64,000 nt of DNA. Origin: Theristus sp. LFF4_11. Its lineage: Eukaryota > Nematoda > Chromadorea > Monhysterida > Xyalidae. How positions within the stretch are numbered: position 1 is the stretch's first letter; every line of letters starts with the position of its first letter. Position numbers and translations under genes: made by a program. Shown piece after piece: positions 12,009-24,411 of this stretch. Below the pieces are notes generated by a model. That model was not told the origin of the DNA. It saw only the letters and a program-made list of their open reading frames with translations, and did not search any database. The stretch is taken from assembly GCA_030248135.1 (NCBI GenBank), contig JASANC010002015.1, positions 1-64,000 on the forward strand. Direction: 5' to 3'.

Positions 12009-15000
12009 ATGTCAGGGCAGCTTGCGACTGCGACGGAGCATGAGACACGGAGGCATTCGGTGTACGCGGCCACTGATGAGGCGCCTCTAAACGCGAGCGC
12101 GCATGCATTCGGCAACGACGACCATGCCACCGACGACACAGCGGCCTGGTGGTCGCTGCAAAATCTCCGACAAAAAGCCGGTAGGTGCGCGTTCCGCTCG
12201 CTTGCTTATTTCTCTCCGTACAATATACTGTACATTCTGCTTTTCGGGTGTTTAGCTTTTTCTTTTTTTCCTCCTACTTTGGTTTATCAGTTCTACTCGT
12301 TTCGGTATGTTGTTCTGCGTGGTAGCGAGATGATATGTCTGTGTTCTTCTTGTGTGTTCTTTTGGTCGCATACTGAATTACCATTTAGATTTCCAGTCGC
12401 TTACAATCGGCATCATGTTCCAAATGGACAATCTTGTTTGTTTCAACTTTGTTATCTAAGATACTTTGTGGTATTGCACATGATTGTATAGCCGATAAGA
12501 AATTTTGATTTTCTCATTTGCGATCATAAAACTGCGGAGTACTGAAAACGCGTTTTATAGCGATTTTTATCCAGCTTAATTGCTCGTTAACTGATTAAGC
12601 AAAACTTGCGGAACGCATCAACAAGCAGAAACCATCATCTTTTTGCCTTCTGGTAAAGTTAGTGATCGTTTCAAAATCGTTCCCGGATCTCATCAACTGT
12701 TGTGTATCGCATTCCGTCACGCTGCAATTTGTGCCGTTCAGTTTGTTCCGAAAACGACTTGCATGTAGCCGCGCATATTTTTACCAGCGTCCGTGAACGC
12801 TCCTTTGGCGGTTTTTTGCGTAATTGAATAGAAAGCTTGCGGGAAGCTCGCGTTTTTTGCGGCGCGTCTTGTGTTCAGTATGCCCGAAGTTGAATGTTTC
12901 GCATAGAGTAGCACTTCATTTCGCGTCGATCGCATGTAACGAAATTGGGAACGCTGGAATCTCATTAAAGAGCATAATAATTTCTTCCAAGCAACCCGTG
13001 TACCGCCGCCAAGTGCCTCTACTGTATACCACGCGTTTAGCGTTTTTTTCCTTGTTGCCTCATAAGACGGACCGTGGGTTTGGTCGGCCTATCGTTGCGA
13101 AGATGCAATTTTTCGTGCAAACCTATTACCTCCCCATTGAGCACACGCCAAAGTATTTTGCAACCGCGCGGCGCAGTGGCTTTCAACCAGCATCGAAGAC
13201 GGTTTTTTTTGGAAAGGATCGATACAGGCATGTGTAACTCATACAGCATTATGTGGGGGAGCACGTTGGGTTTTTCAAAGCATGCATTGCGGAAGTGTCA
13301 GTTGACACTGTTTACTTGTTTTGGCGTCACGGTTATAAGACGATACACTTTCAGGCACCTAAAATGGTGCTTACAATGTAGTTAAAAAATTCATTGCAAT
13401 TTCCATAATTATTGCGGCGCGCACGCGCTGCACAAAAAGTGCATCTCAATAATATAACTTTAAAGCTTTACCCGGTTTTCCTCTGGTCCTAAATGCCACA
13501 AGGGAGTCGATTACGAAGCAATGAGAAAAGCATGACTTTCGGAAGTTTGTGCAAACTGACGCACCCAAGTATGTAGTGTGCATGCTAAGTTTTGAAATAG
13601 TTTGTGCTCTGAAAGGTGTAGCACCTAAGCAGCTGAGCTATTTTCGGAAGCAGCAGCAAATGTGTCTCTCTCTGTTGGGGTTTCAGCTTGCAAAATTGCT
13701 CGTGTGCGCTTAGCACATCCTGGGTGCATGTGACGTGTGCGGATAGAGCCGTTTCCTCTTGCAGTTGTTTACTCAGAAAAACTTGTGGTATCATGATTGA
13801 TTTGCCACATTTGCAACAAATTGAAAAGCTTCCGAAAAAGAAAATTTGCGCCACGTGTATATTTTGTCGCCACTAAAAAATAACACAGAACGAACTAGAA
13901 GAAAAACACTGCTGAACCTAAAACATGCACATTGTAGGTAGGTCATTGGATGAGTAATTGCGAAAATTACGAAAATCTGTAGCAAATGTGGTACGAGAGC
14001 GTGTCGTTGCCACAACCAGCAAACCACAGTTTTCCGAGCGGGTGACGCTTATTTCAAACACATCAGCGCAATCTTTACCCGTGCGTCGAAAAAAAACCTC
14101 AGGCACACACACAACTGCGAACGATTGTGAAAACCGTTCAGTTGGGCTGATGTGTAAGTGTTTTGAGCGTACATGCATTGTATCTGTCAGGCAGAAGCAA
14201 GCAAGCAAGTTGTCACGGTCTCATAACTCAAACACTTTCGAAGTATTGCAAATAACATGTTGTACTGGAACTCTTTTTAACTGTTTCCATGGGTTTCTCC
14301 ACTACTACACGCATTTCTGCACACACAGTTAACTGAGTTATTTCTGCATGTGTCCATGCAGCGTTACGATGGATGCAACTTGTTCTGGACAAAATGTGCA
14401 TGTGCTCAAACAACAACCATGCGCAGCTCTTGTGATAACCACGCAAGAAGAGATCGTGTTTGTTTTTGTTTGGCATAAGCGCAAAACGAGAAGAAAGTTT
14501 TCCAGAAAAAAAGTAAATGACCGGCTTCCGCGCGCTGCTTTGTTTTTCCATTGCTCTTTTGGTGGCCGCACTGAAAAACTCGAGATGCCAGTCAAGCGGT
14601 GCATCACCCGGCTCTGTTACATGCATGCTGCATGTCTTTTTTGGTGGGAGGAGCAATTTTGAAACCATTTTCCGTCAAAAGATAGCGCATAGCGTGTCGC
14701 GTTTTTTTTCTCTGAGAAAAACTAAAGCACATCTCTGTTCGATCGCTCGCCGCTATGGAAGTGCGTAAAACGGAAAAATCCTTTTCCAGTTTATTTTTCC
14801 TTCCACAATTTGTAACAACTGAAAACGGTCGTTATATCTTTCTGTTCGGACATGCTTTCCGCCATACAGACCTCATTTTTTATTGGAACTCTCTGGATTT
14901 TAGTGAATTTTCTCGCTGTTTGCAAACAAGCCAAACCACTCCACAACAACAACAACAAACAGAACAAATGCTGCTTTTTTCAGTTGGCTGGTTGGAGGTG

Positions 15001-18000
15001 TCTCGTGCTCAACTGGCCGTCGCACTTGCAGTGTTGACGATTCTGTTGCTTGCGTTGTTGACAGCGTGCGTCATGTTCCGCATCAGACGCGCGTTGTTGC
15101 ATCGGTGGAAACGAAAACAAATGGAACAGCTGGACGAAGACGACGACGAAGTGGATGAGGTGCACACGACCTGCTACGAACAGGCGACGGCTAGGGAGAG
15201 TCTCGCGCCGAATCACTCAGGTCTGTCTGCTTTGAATTACGCACTCAATAAAATGTCTGAACTCGTGTTGGGCGTCGTGTCCTTTCTGTTGTTGTTGGGA
15301 TTTTAGCCAGGGCTAACCGAGAGAAGCGTACAGAACGCCATTGAGTAGGGCGCCCATCGAGTTTTCTGTCATTAAGTGCCTATACACCCCTCGGCGGGGC
15401 TCGATTCCCCGAGCGCACAGACACCAGTCTAACGCAGGGTGACAAAAGTGTCCTGTGACCCGGTTACTCGACATTCTGCACAGTAATAATAAATTTTCAC
15501 GGCACAAAACACGACGCGCAAGACACGAACGCGGACACTGCTCAGCGTACACACGCGAGCGGACAGTTTTGCAGCGTGTTATCCAGTCGATATTGTTGGC
15601 GTTCTTGAAGATTTTCTATAAAAAATATTATTGATATAGTTGATCCACTAAAACTGGCGTGCTCGACAGCGTCCACGTACACCGCCTCGCCATTGGGCAC
15701 GATCACTTCCGTGCGTTCGTCGGCGACTGCGAACGTCGCTGCGGCGTTTGGCACTGCCGGTGGAAAGGGAGAGATTGTCGTTAAGGTACAGTGGCCATGT
15801 ATCGTTGAGTTGGTTTTGTGCGCGGAAACTGCTTTGCAATGTGAATTGTGTTGAACGCGCTGAGTGGTGGTTATAGCGGACAGAGTAAACTGGCCGAGTA
15901 AACGTGGCAACGGTTTTCAGGGTTCAAGGAGCGCGCGAAATTTGGACGAAAGAATAAGGCATTCAGAGACCCAATTGTGTGTCAAATTGGACGTGTTTTT
16001 TTTTTGAACTAATCGATTCTTCTCATGCCATTCTGTCTGTTTCATTCGTTTCTCCCTTGCACACATGATTAGGAATTACTTGGCGTTCTTGAACAAGACA
16101 ACGCCTAGTCTGCGACTGATCCCGTTGTGATAGAGAATATAAAGGTGTGCCTCATTAATTCGGCCATGCCGTATATTGCAGAGAAATATACAAACGTCAA
16201 ACAGCACCTGCCAGCAGCAGCAGATTCCAGAGATATTCAAGAAACAAAGCGGATTTGTTTCTGCGCCATAGTTTCATTCATTGAGCTGTTTAGAGAAAAC
16301 AATCATTCGCACTGCAGCGCAATCTCCTCTCGCGCATGATCGCCCGCCTGGACGAGTTCGACTCGTTGACGCCGCTGATGGTGACGCCGAACAGCATATC
16401 GGACGAAGAACCGTTGGTCGCGTCCACTTCGATCAGCATGCCCTCCACCACCGATCGGACAGAGCAGAATCAGTCGATGCATCGGGCGCTCAGCAGCAAT
16501 GGCGCCACGGCCGATAACGGCTACCATGGTCATCATCATGCGCAGCAATTCTTCTTCAACAACTACAACAACGCCGCCGCCAGTAGCAGCAGTCATCCAC
16601 AGCTCAGCTACACCGCCAGTGGCCGGTCGTCTGCGAGTAATGAGTCGCCGCCGCCGCCGCGGAGATCGCTCACTGGAAAAACGATGATTGTGCCGCTGAC
16701 GAGAGGCGGTTGGTTGGCGCGGGTTCGACGAAATTCTCCGAGTTTCATGCTGTTCATACAGTTTTATCGGAGTTTCCTGCTTTTGTCGCGAAATAAATAA
16801 AATAAAATAAAGCGGGGAGGTTTTCGTAGCTGGCGTAGCGTTGAATGATGCGCAAACGGCATCCGTTGCGTTTATGCGGTGTGTAAACCTGCAACAACAA
16901 TGGAAATCGTTGGAATCAATATGAAGTTTACTGCAGTCCACCTGGAAAATATATGCAACAACATGACGTGATGACCAACCAATCAGCGCTGAGTACTACT
17001 CATGAGTAACCAACCAGCGCTGAGAATTGCTCATGGACCAACCAATCAGCACTGAGAACTGCTATGATCAATATGAAGTTTACTGCAGTCCACCTGGAAA
17101 ATATATGCAACAACATGACGTGATGACCAACCAATCAGCGCTGAGTACTACTCATGAGTAACCAACCGGCGCTGAGAATTGCTCATGGACCAACCAATCA
17201 GCACTGAGAACTGCTATGATCAACCAATCAGCTATAGTTGCATATATTAGCGAGAGAGACTGTAGATTTGAAAAAAAATGTTCAGCGCGACGTGTGCCGC
17301 CGCCACCGGAGCCGACGCGTCACCCGACGGACAGCTACACGTACTCGAGCGACTACATCGGTCGCGTCATGCACGCCAACAAAAGCATCTGCACCATCCC
17401 GGAAGTGACGGAGGACGTCAGTAGTGGCGCGTTCAGTTGCGTGGGCGCTGCGACCGACGACACCGAGACGGCCCGCACGAATGGCGCCCAATTTGCGGCG
17501 GCGGCGTCAAACGCGAACGCTCAAAACAACAACGCGCTGACGATCAGAAACAAGGCGGTCACGAACGCGTTTGCGCCGGACGTCGACTTGATCAGCATTG
17601 ACCGGGTCGGTTGCGAATTCATTTGCACTCTCTCTGGTTTGTCTTGAAGTCAGTTTTGTCTGCCGCATTTTGATGCATGATGCGGTGGTTCGGTTATGGA
17701 CAAAAATTGATTGCCCGGGACTAGACAAAAGAATAAACAAAGATATAACGCATTCGCAAGCGTAACGCATCTTTCAGACGTCCGGCTCGACACTCGATCG
17801 TTCGTCGTTGCCGGAGCGTAATGCCAACAACAACAACAATAATAATAATAATAATAACAACAACGGCATTACGAACCAGCCGGTTGCCGCCAAACCAGTG
17901 CAGCGTCAACAAAACGCTGGTTTGACGCCAAACGAGGCGACCGCACAAATCGCGTACACCGATCGGCCGCCCGCGTATCGACCGCCGCCGCCGCCGCCGC

Positions 18001-20276
18001 CGCATCACGCGAAGCAGCCGAGCGGCATTGCCGCTCTCGGTCGGACGAATGCCGCCGCGGCAATCAGCGGTTGGTGGGGACGCTCGGTTTGAGGTTGCGA
18101 AATAATAGCATTCGAGCGTGTGGAAATTTGGCGCTCAGAAAGAACAGCATTGCAATGTCACACAGACGCTTGTTATTTCTACTTGTATCCGAGTCTATTC
18201 AGCTGAAACGTACATCCAAACCAGATTTGTAGGCCAACGATGCACGCAATACGTAGAGCTCAGTTCAAGCATCCATGCAGTTTAGCTTATGAAAAGCAGA
18301 CAAACTATTCTTGCAATACTGCGAAAGCTCAGCTTATCCATCCACCCGGTTTAGTTCGCGAAAAGCGAGCAACTCCGATAAAACTAGATGCACAGCATGT
18401 ACAAATGTCCGGAGAACCATGAAAAATTGCATCTGGAAAGATGAAAAGATAAAAGTTCATAACCAAGCGAATTTTTTTGTACAATAAACGCGTCAATTCA
18501 TCCACAGTCAGTCAGTCAGTTTTATTCTGCAGTGCACGGCATGATACCAGAGAAGTGCAAGACACCATGAGTAGGCAAGCCAAAAATTGCTTGTCTACAG
18601 AACTGCCATTGATCCAGAATACAACTGCTCCTCATCCATTCTAAACCAGTGCGACGTTTCCAGTGGCAACCGCGTCCCGTGCACCATCAAAGATCGTGCC
18701 CCAGTCGACGGTGGTACCGTACAGTCCGCCGTTGTCGCGTCCGCGACCGACCGATCTGACGCTGCCCTCCGCGGCGGAAATGTTCGCGACTGCAGTCATC
18801 GCCGCCGCCGAGACGAAACCGTCCGTCCTCAAGTCAACCTCTCAATCGGCGCCCGGCTCGGCCGGGTCGATCGGCTCCATAGAGTCCGTTAGCGGCCTGT
18901 GCAGCAGCTCCAGCGGCGCCTCGAACAACAGCGGCTCGTCGGCTGCGTCCTCCGCCTCGTGCTCGCGGCACACGCCAAGTGAGTCGCGTACGAGTGCGGA
19001 CACGCACACGGTCGATTTTGATAGTATAACTCGATAAAAGCTGAGTGAATCATTGAAAAACCTGTTATTGGTGGACTGGCGAACCGGTTTGTAGGCTGCT
19101 TGTAGGACGGTCTGTTCGGTCGGTTGGTTTTGGGTGTGTCGAACATGTCAAAGTTTTGGGTATTTTTTCAAACGTGTCTCACTGAAATGACGTCTTGTGC
19201 CGCCAAACATGCGCTTGCCGTTCACAGCAAACCAGACTTTCCGTTTAGCCGATTTCTTCCCGTAAACAAGAGGTGAATGTCGAATCAGTCACACCAAACT
19301 GAACTTTAGTGCCTGTACTTTGACAAACGGGCGCTAAAGCAAATGACGTCAGTTTAGGCCGGACACGTTTGAATAAATGCACAATATTTGTTTGTCGCCT
19401 GATATTTTTCGAACAACAATTTTCCCAACTTCTCAGGTCGTGCCTCGTCCAGTCTCGAGTCGATGGTGTCCAGTCCAATGAGCTCAACGGACAGTCATGC
19501 GGAGACAACGGGCAGCATGGGCGACGTGTCCGACTCCGTGTATACGGTCAGCGAGGTGGACAGCGCACATAACAGTCATCGAGGGCGGTCGTATTACATT
19601 GATGCTGGTATGTGATTGGTTGTGTTTGTTTCAATGGGGCACACTGATTGGTCGGTCGTCTAGTGCTAATCATGCCCTGATACAACCTGCTTGCTTTGTT
19701 TCACCATACTGTCACCATCCATTGGTGTTCGCCAATTGAGAACATGCCACACAAATCCAGACGGAACTTTCCGGTTGCACTTCTCCAGGCGGTCACCCGT
19801 TCCCCGACAACAACAACATCGTGCCCAGCGGCGCCGCCACGCAACTCTGTGCGGTCACTGACGTCACAGTCGGCGGCGACCCGGACTACAACGCCCCGGT
19901 GTTGACCGAATCGGTCACGTTGGCCGGCTATTCGGCGGCCGACATTGATTTTCCGTCCACTCGTCGCTTTCAGTTACACCGGATCGAGGAGGAGAGCGAC
20001 CCGGACGATGCGGTACTGCTGATGGCCGCCGGTGACGCTGCGGGCGCCAACAACAACAACAACAACAACAACAACGACAACAACGGCGAGCACACGACGC
20101 GCACGGACGGATGCGCCACGCTCGGCGACGACTCGCTCTCGTGTCTGTCGCGCGAATGCGCCAGTGTGCTCGACAGCGAGTGCAATCTGCTCGTGACGCG
20201 ATCGGCCAGCGGCAGCCTCAAGCAACAGCACTCGATCGAGAACAACCAGACGCCGACCGCCACTGGTGTCCAGTGA
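12009..20276 (+). CDS. Single-pass membrane protein with long disordered cytoplasmic tail, 843 aa
   Basis: Nine exons join in phase: 12009-12180, 14984-15220, 15640-15785, 16318-16708, 17286-17605, 17778-18069, 18664-18978, 19437-19607 and 19789-20276 (2532 nt). There is no signal peptide. A ~57-residue N-terminal part carries an NAS glycosylation site. One membrane helix (about residues 68-90, rich in A, L and V) is followed by FRIRRALLHRWKRK, which puts the rest in the cytoplasm (type III topology). An acidic cluster (DEDDDEVDE) comes next. The remaining ~700 residues are low-complexity: Ser/Thr/Ala-rich, with two Asn runs (13 residues near 440; another near 710), PPPP stretches, and RPPAY near 485, which fits a PPxY WW-domain ligand. 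Intron 1 is 2.8 kb and could hide another exon; the other introns carry a SINE and MITEs. I do not recognise the family. The start is the first ATG of a GC-rich exon ending in a good GTAGGT donor. The DR|GTCGGT donor of exon 5 is the weakest junction. Confidence 0.75.
15287..15437 (-). mobile_element. tRNA-derived SINE, copy 1
   Basis: Read on the minus strand, this has the B-box-like GATCGAGCCCC-type sequence (plus strand GGGGCTCGATTCCCC), then GTGTATAGGCACTTAATGAC and a tail of CAACAA repeats (plus strand TTGTTGTTGGG). It matches copies at 44176-44332 and 53391-53583 over about 140 bp. It lies in intron 2 of the membrane-protein gene, antisense to it. The tRNA-like head is shorter than in the 53.4-kb copy. 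Confidence 0.8.
15881..16173. mobile_element. Mariner-like MITE, CAGTATGGCC family, copy 2
   Basis: The left end is CTGGCCGAGTAAACGTGGC and the right end CGGCCATGCCGTA. The interior keeps AAGGAGCGCGCGAAATTTG and CGCCTAGTCTGCGACTGATC. It lies in intron 3 of the membrane-protein gene. Its ends are more diverged than those of copies 4 and 5. Confidence 0.7.
16916..17250. repeat. MITE-like repeat with CCAATCAGCGCTGAG units, duplicated in tandem
   Basis: A unit of about 149 bp (TCAATATGAAGTTTACTGCA through AGAACTGCTATGA) occurs twice back to back, and a third part-copy ends GCATATATTAGCGAGAGAGA. Each unit contains ~30-bp subrepeats built on GACCAACCAATCAGCGCTGA. The CTGGAAAATATATGCAACA segment and the GCATATATTAGC end act as inverted termini. 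Relatives lie at 41841-42010 and, inverted, at 44395-44540. It sits in intron 4 of the membrane-protein gene. Confidence 0.75.
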
Positions 20277-20289
20277 TCGATCGATCGAT

Positions 20290-20326
<37 letters not shown>

Positions 20327-20341
20327 TATTGATTGATTGTA
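20277..20341. repeat. (GATC)n/(GATT)n microsatellite directly after a stop codon
   Basis: Four GATC units are followed by about ten GATT units. The array starts immediately after the TGA of the 843-aa protein, so it would form the start of its 3' UTR. Confidence 0.9.
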
Positions 20342-21222
20342 CTTGTGCTATCAGTTGCACGTCGACGTGTCGCCTCTGCAGTTGAGTGCGTGCGAATTCG
20401 GACTGCGTTTGATGCTGTGCATGCTGTGACACTAAAAAAATCAATGTTTTCGTCCGCTTCCACGAGCCCACTTTTTTATGCCATTTTGAACAAACAAGGT
20501 GAACATTTTTAGTTGTTTGAATGTTGCGGTCCTCCATAACCTTTTGCATTCCTCTTGTCCATCGGGTCCCACAAGCATTTCCTGCATTATGATTGTACTT
20601 ATGAAGAGTTGTATAGTGTGCTGGGATTTTTACCTAAAAATACTCGTTTGGATAAAAAAAATCATCAATCGACTTGTCGTCTGTCATCAATCGACTGCAG
20701 AAAATCAGATCAATATTCTTGCATGAAATCCTGAGTGCCAACAGAAAGCATTCACGCACCGTTAACTGAAATCGAATCAAAATGAGATAAAAGAATAAAG
20801 TATGTAACGTTTCAACGAAAGCAACAGTTCTTCTTTCGCATCAAAGAAAACGCGTCTCAATGAATGATTCTGAGTAAAGCTGACGATGTGAAGATGATGT
20901 GGGAAAATCGAAACCCCACAATGACCCTTGAAAACACCATTTGCCTCGACGCAAAACAACATACAACTTGCGCACATGTACAACAATTCAACTTCTGCAT
21001 GATGCAAGAGCGTTAACAATGAACAGAAAAAAAACTTGTTCAAACAATTGCGTTCGTTTATTCCAGCAGATGCTTTTTCAAAGAAAGTGCGTGAAAAATC
21101 GATTTCAGCAAGAAAGGTCATCGCCGAAAACACGCATCAAAAGCTTCAGTGTTGTGTTGTTGGCGTTCCAACTGAAGTTGTTATTTTTTCATTCTAGTCA
21201 ACACCAATTCGGCAACATCGTA
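20342..21222. other. Intergenic, no gene seen
   Basis: No phase-consistent exon was found. An AATAAA near 20793 could serve as poly(A) signal for the upstream gene, but it is about 500 bp from the stop codon, so this is tentative. The last 50 bases are the presumed promoter and 5' UTR of the PAN/ShKT gene. Confidence 0.4.
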
Positions 21223-22015
21223 ATGGCGTCTTCTAAGCGATTGTCACATTTGTGGCTTTTGCTATTTCCACTGATTCTTCCGGTCGCCGAACAGCAGCAG
21301 CTCGACTGCTTCATCGAAAACAACATGGGACTCGTTGGAATGGCCGAAAGTGTGTCGACTGAGATCAACTTGGAGACGTGCATCGAGCAGTGCCTCAGAG
21401 TCGGCAGTTGTAGGTTGGTGCAAGTTCAAGTGTGAATACTGTCAATTAGCGTGCTAAATTTGAATGCAGCGATCGTGTCTCGTTTTCATAAAAAGGATTA
21501 CATTATTTTGATCGAAGTGATTACATCATCTGCCCCCGATCAATCTTATCAGACAACAAGTTTTCCCTGTGTATCGAGTTTAGAACAAATATACAGTCCG
21601 CCGATGATTATTATGTTGTTTATTTGGTTTTGATTCTAACAATCATCGAACCGAACTCACCCTTCCCCCCCATTTTTTGTTCACCAGATCGGGCCTGTAC
21701 TACGAAGACGACGGCACGTGCGTACTGAACAGCGCCACAAGGGACACGAACCCGGAGCTGTACGCGCCGATCAGTGACCCTGTAGTCTATTTCGACAACT
21801 GTCACACCGATCCGGGACCGGGACCTGGACCGGGACCGACGCCAAATGGAAACAACGGCAACAACGGCAATGGTGGCGTGCGCTGTCGCGACGTTTATCC
21901 GAGTCGATTTTGTGTACGCATGCAAGACCACGGACTGTGCGTACGAACGGCGGGCGTGGGACAACGCTTCTGTGGGAGCACGTGCGGAATTTGCGATTTC
22001 GCGCCGGCGAAATGA
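21223..22015 (+). CDS. Secreted protein with PAN/apple-like and ShKT domains, 172 aa
   Basis: Two exons (21223-21413, 21688-22015) join in phase 2 at AG|GTTGGT and CACCAG|A. Residues 1-23 form a signal peptide with a leucine-rich core (LWLLLFPLILPVAEQ). Residues ~28-100 have a PAN-like cysteine pattern: C early, a C-x3-C pair (CIEQC), then CR and C in DGTC. A linker of PGPGPGPGP and NGN repeats follows. The last ~40 residues hold six cysteines in ShKT order, ending FCGSTCGIC. ShKT domains are common in nematode secreted proteins, often beside proteases or lectins; here none is attached. No catalytic residues are seen, so a binding or matrix role is the likeliest reading. ShKT is named after a sea-anemone channel toxin, but the fold alone does not imply toxicity. 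Confidence 0.85.
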
Positions 22016-22177
22016 AACGACGCAGAAGATATGATATCGCGTTGAGCTTTTATTATTCATCCGCAAGTATTGTCTATGGCCATCCATTGCTGCTGAAATT
22101 TATTGAAATCTTGACAAATCGTTGGGAATGTGATAAAACCGCACTAAAATCTGCTGGAAATCACGTCTGATGAAAGT

Positions 22178-23306
22178 TTATGAGCTGTTCGGGTACGATG
22201 CTTGCGGCTGCAGTCGTTTGCGCACCCAGGCCGGTTCGTTGCCTGGTGTGCTCCACGCGAAGCGCGGATTGAAAATGATGACCTTCAATGCGGCGATGCA
22301 CAGACAAGCGCCAATCTGTGGTGTTTGTGAGGGAAAAATCATAAAAACATGTTTTTAAAAGCGATAACACCATTTAGTTTTCTGTCCGCACGCACAGAAA
22401 TTGTTCTAAATCCCGGGCGCAAACTATACAATTGTGTCCGCAATGCATTAAGGTAGAACACGCGACACGATTTCTAAATCGCGTGGTTACTTTTTAAGTG
22501 TCGTCTTACGTGCGTACGCACAAAAAACTAATTGCTAAACCGAACCGCCTTTTACCAACTGTTTTTCATTCGCAAATCTGTCAAGTATCTAGATAGTTTG
22601 CGAAGTTTTTTTAGTAATGCATTTTCTTACCAGAATCTCGACCCAGTCACATTGCAGTGCCGCAATGTGCGCCATGGTCACGTGACAAGAAATGTCAAAC
22701 AGCGTGCCCAAAATCGTGTCCCATAGAATCGGATTGAAGCGGTCGGTTTGCTCGATCCGCTTTGATTCCAGTGAACTCCACGTGATCACCTACAATGTAC
22801 ATTGTAGCAACAAGAGTACTCGCCATATCCGAAAGAAAGACATCACAGCAGAAATCGATAACTTTTTTTTGAAAAACAAATTTTGAACTCAAACGCTACT
22901 TACCTTGACACACGGCTGTGATTTGTCCCAGGTGGCCCAAAAATAGACATGCTGAAGCACTTGCAGGGCACACAGCCACCAGAGATGGGGCGCCAAAAAC
23001 ACGGTGCTCAAGAACATGGTGCTCGTGTCCACGAGAAAGTACGATCGAGCCCGCACAACATCTGCACACAAAACAAACTCAATTTCCGGTTTCGCAATAT
23101 CTGGAGATCGGTACTGTTGAATGCGAGATAAAATCAAAAGCGGAAAAGTGAAGCAAGAACAAGCACAAAGACAAAGCAAAGGGCACAAAAAAACAAAACT
23201 CACCTTTCCTCGGCAAAAGTCGTACACCAAGAAAAACGAGCGAATGCGTTGTGACGTGGTAGCTCTCGAGTGCAAACAATAACACGTTGATCGGAAACGA
23301 AGCCAT
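22178..23306 (-). CDS. Multi-pass membrane protein, 185 aa, unknown family
   Basis: Four exons on the minus strand (23306-23204, 23061-22904, 22789-22631, 22315-22178) join in consistent phase through good donors (GTGAGT, GTAAGT, GTAAGA) and sum to 186 codons with the stop. Hydrophobic segments lie around residues 5-30, 45-80 (probably two helices, including FLAPHLWWLCALQ), 105-130 and 140-158 (GACLCIAALKVIIF). The C-terminus is polar and basic (WVRKRLQPQ). Roughly four membrane passes are expected. I do not recognise the family. It starts about 40 bp from a dispersed repeat (23344-23470), which may supply its promoter or 5' leader, and it faces tail-to-tail with the PAN/ShKT gene. Confidence 0.75.
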
Positions 23307-23343
23307 GATTGTCCACAGATTCGCGGTAAAATACAAATATAAT

Positions 23344-23475
23344 ATCTTTTATTTTGGTCCCGCGTCTCACTGCGCGCATAGATGGGTAAGCAGCCTCATG
23401 CACGACGCGGGAATTCAAAACTGGCAAAGGAATCCGAGTCTCCTAAATGAGGCCGGGTCACTTACGCTATTCTGA
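23344..23475 (-). repeat. Dispersed repeat with GGTCCCGCG and GCGCGCATAGA motifs
   Basis: Read on the minus strand, it runs from GTGACCCGGCC through TTTTGAATTCCCGCGTC to GGGACCAAAATAAAAGAT. Relatives lie at about 110-232, 3170-3292, 25418-25565 and 60297-60415. It has no coding capacity. It ends 38 bp upstream of the ATG of the 185-aa protein, in the same orientation. The tRNA-like boxes of a SINE are not evident. Confidence 0.7.
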
Positions 23476-24411
23476 ATTTCCAAATAAGGATTGAAACTAG
23501 TTTCCTTTCACGTCCACAACCGCATTGAGTCGCAGGTCATAAAGAAAAGATAATACCTAGCAAAGCTTTCGGTTTAAATGGCACAAAATGTTATGTGAAA
23601 CAAACGTGAAAAAAACGGAAGCAAAATAAGCAGAAGCGCTACGCTGTTGTTACATTATCGATTGCAGTGAAGATAGATAGTTTAAAACTACATACTTTTG
23701 TGTACGCTTCTGAAACTATTCAGTGGTGTTGTGAAAGTAAGAGTGCTGTGAAAGCAAAAAAAATGATAAATGATGAAACCAGTGGAGAAACAACAGAACA
23801 AAACAAACAGATATCCAAAACACGCAGTAATAATGCTCAACAAATAAAAATCTAAACGCATGCTTCTTTTTGACCTTTCTTATCAGAATATGAAGTTCGT
23901 AAAATATCACGTTTTAAAAACCGCACTTTTCTACAGCCAGTGCACCGGACTGATCACCGCAAGACAAGATGTGCCTGTTTAGCAGCAACAAGTATGCGCA
24001 TCATGTTTTTGTGTATTTCGCTAGTCGCACCGCATTTTTTTCGTGAAAAGAAGACACGTAAAAAGAAAGTGCGCAAAATGCTTATCAGCTTGGTCTCTTC
24101 TTTCATCAACTCCAATTGATCGAAATGATTGATACTGTTACAATAATTGCAAAAAAAAAGAACCGCAATACACGCAACATTTTTTCTGGTGCGTCCTAAT
24201 TCTAAACCTAATCCAAATCCTAAGCGAAGCCTTTTTAACAAAGTGAAAGTGCCTTGATTGTCAGCTTTGATTGAATTTGTTGAATAAATGAAACACTGGG
24301 ATCAGGGATCAGCTCCAGCTCCGGTTTAGCGTTGTAGTTTCATGGAAGTTTTGCACAATTATATATTTTCTCGATAAATCACAAACGCGTGATCGTTCAA
24401 AACGGTATATG

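Noticed and set aside
15542..15910. Minus-strand frame with a protein-like middle (AVADERTEVIVPNGEAVYVD)
   Set aside because: The plus strand over 15640-15785 joins in phase to exons on both sides of the 843-aa gene, so the minus frame is its shadow.
16303..16941. 212-codon minus-strand Arg-rich frame
   Set aside because: It is the complement of exon 4 of the 843-aa gene (16318-16708), whose plus-strand frame fits the splice phases.
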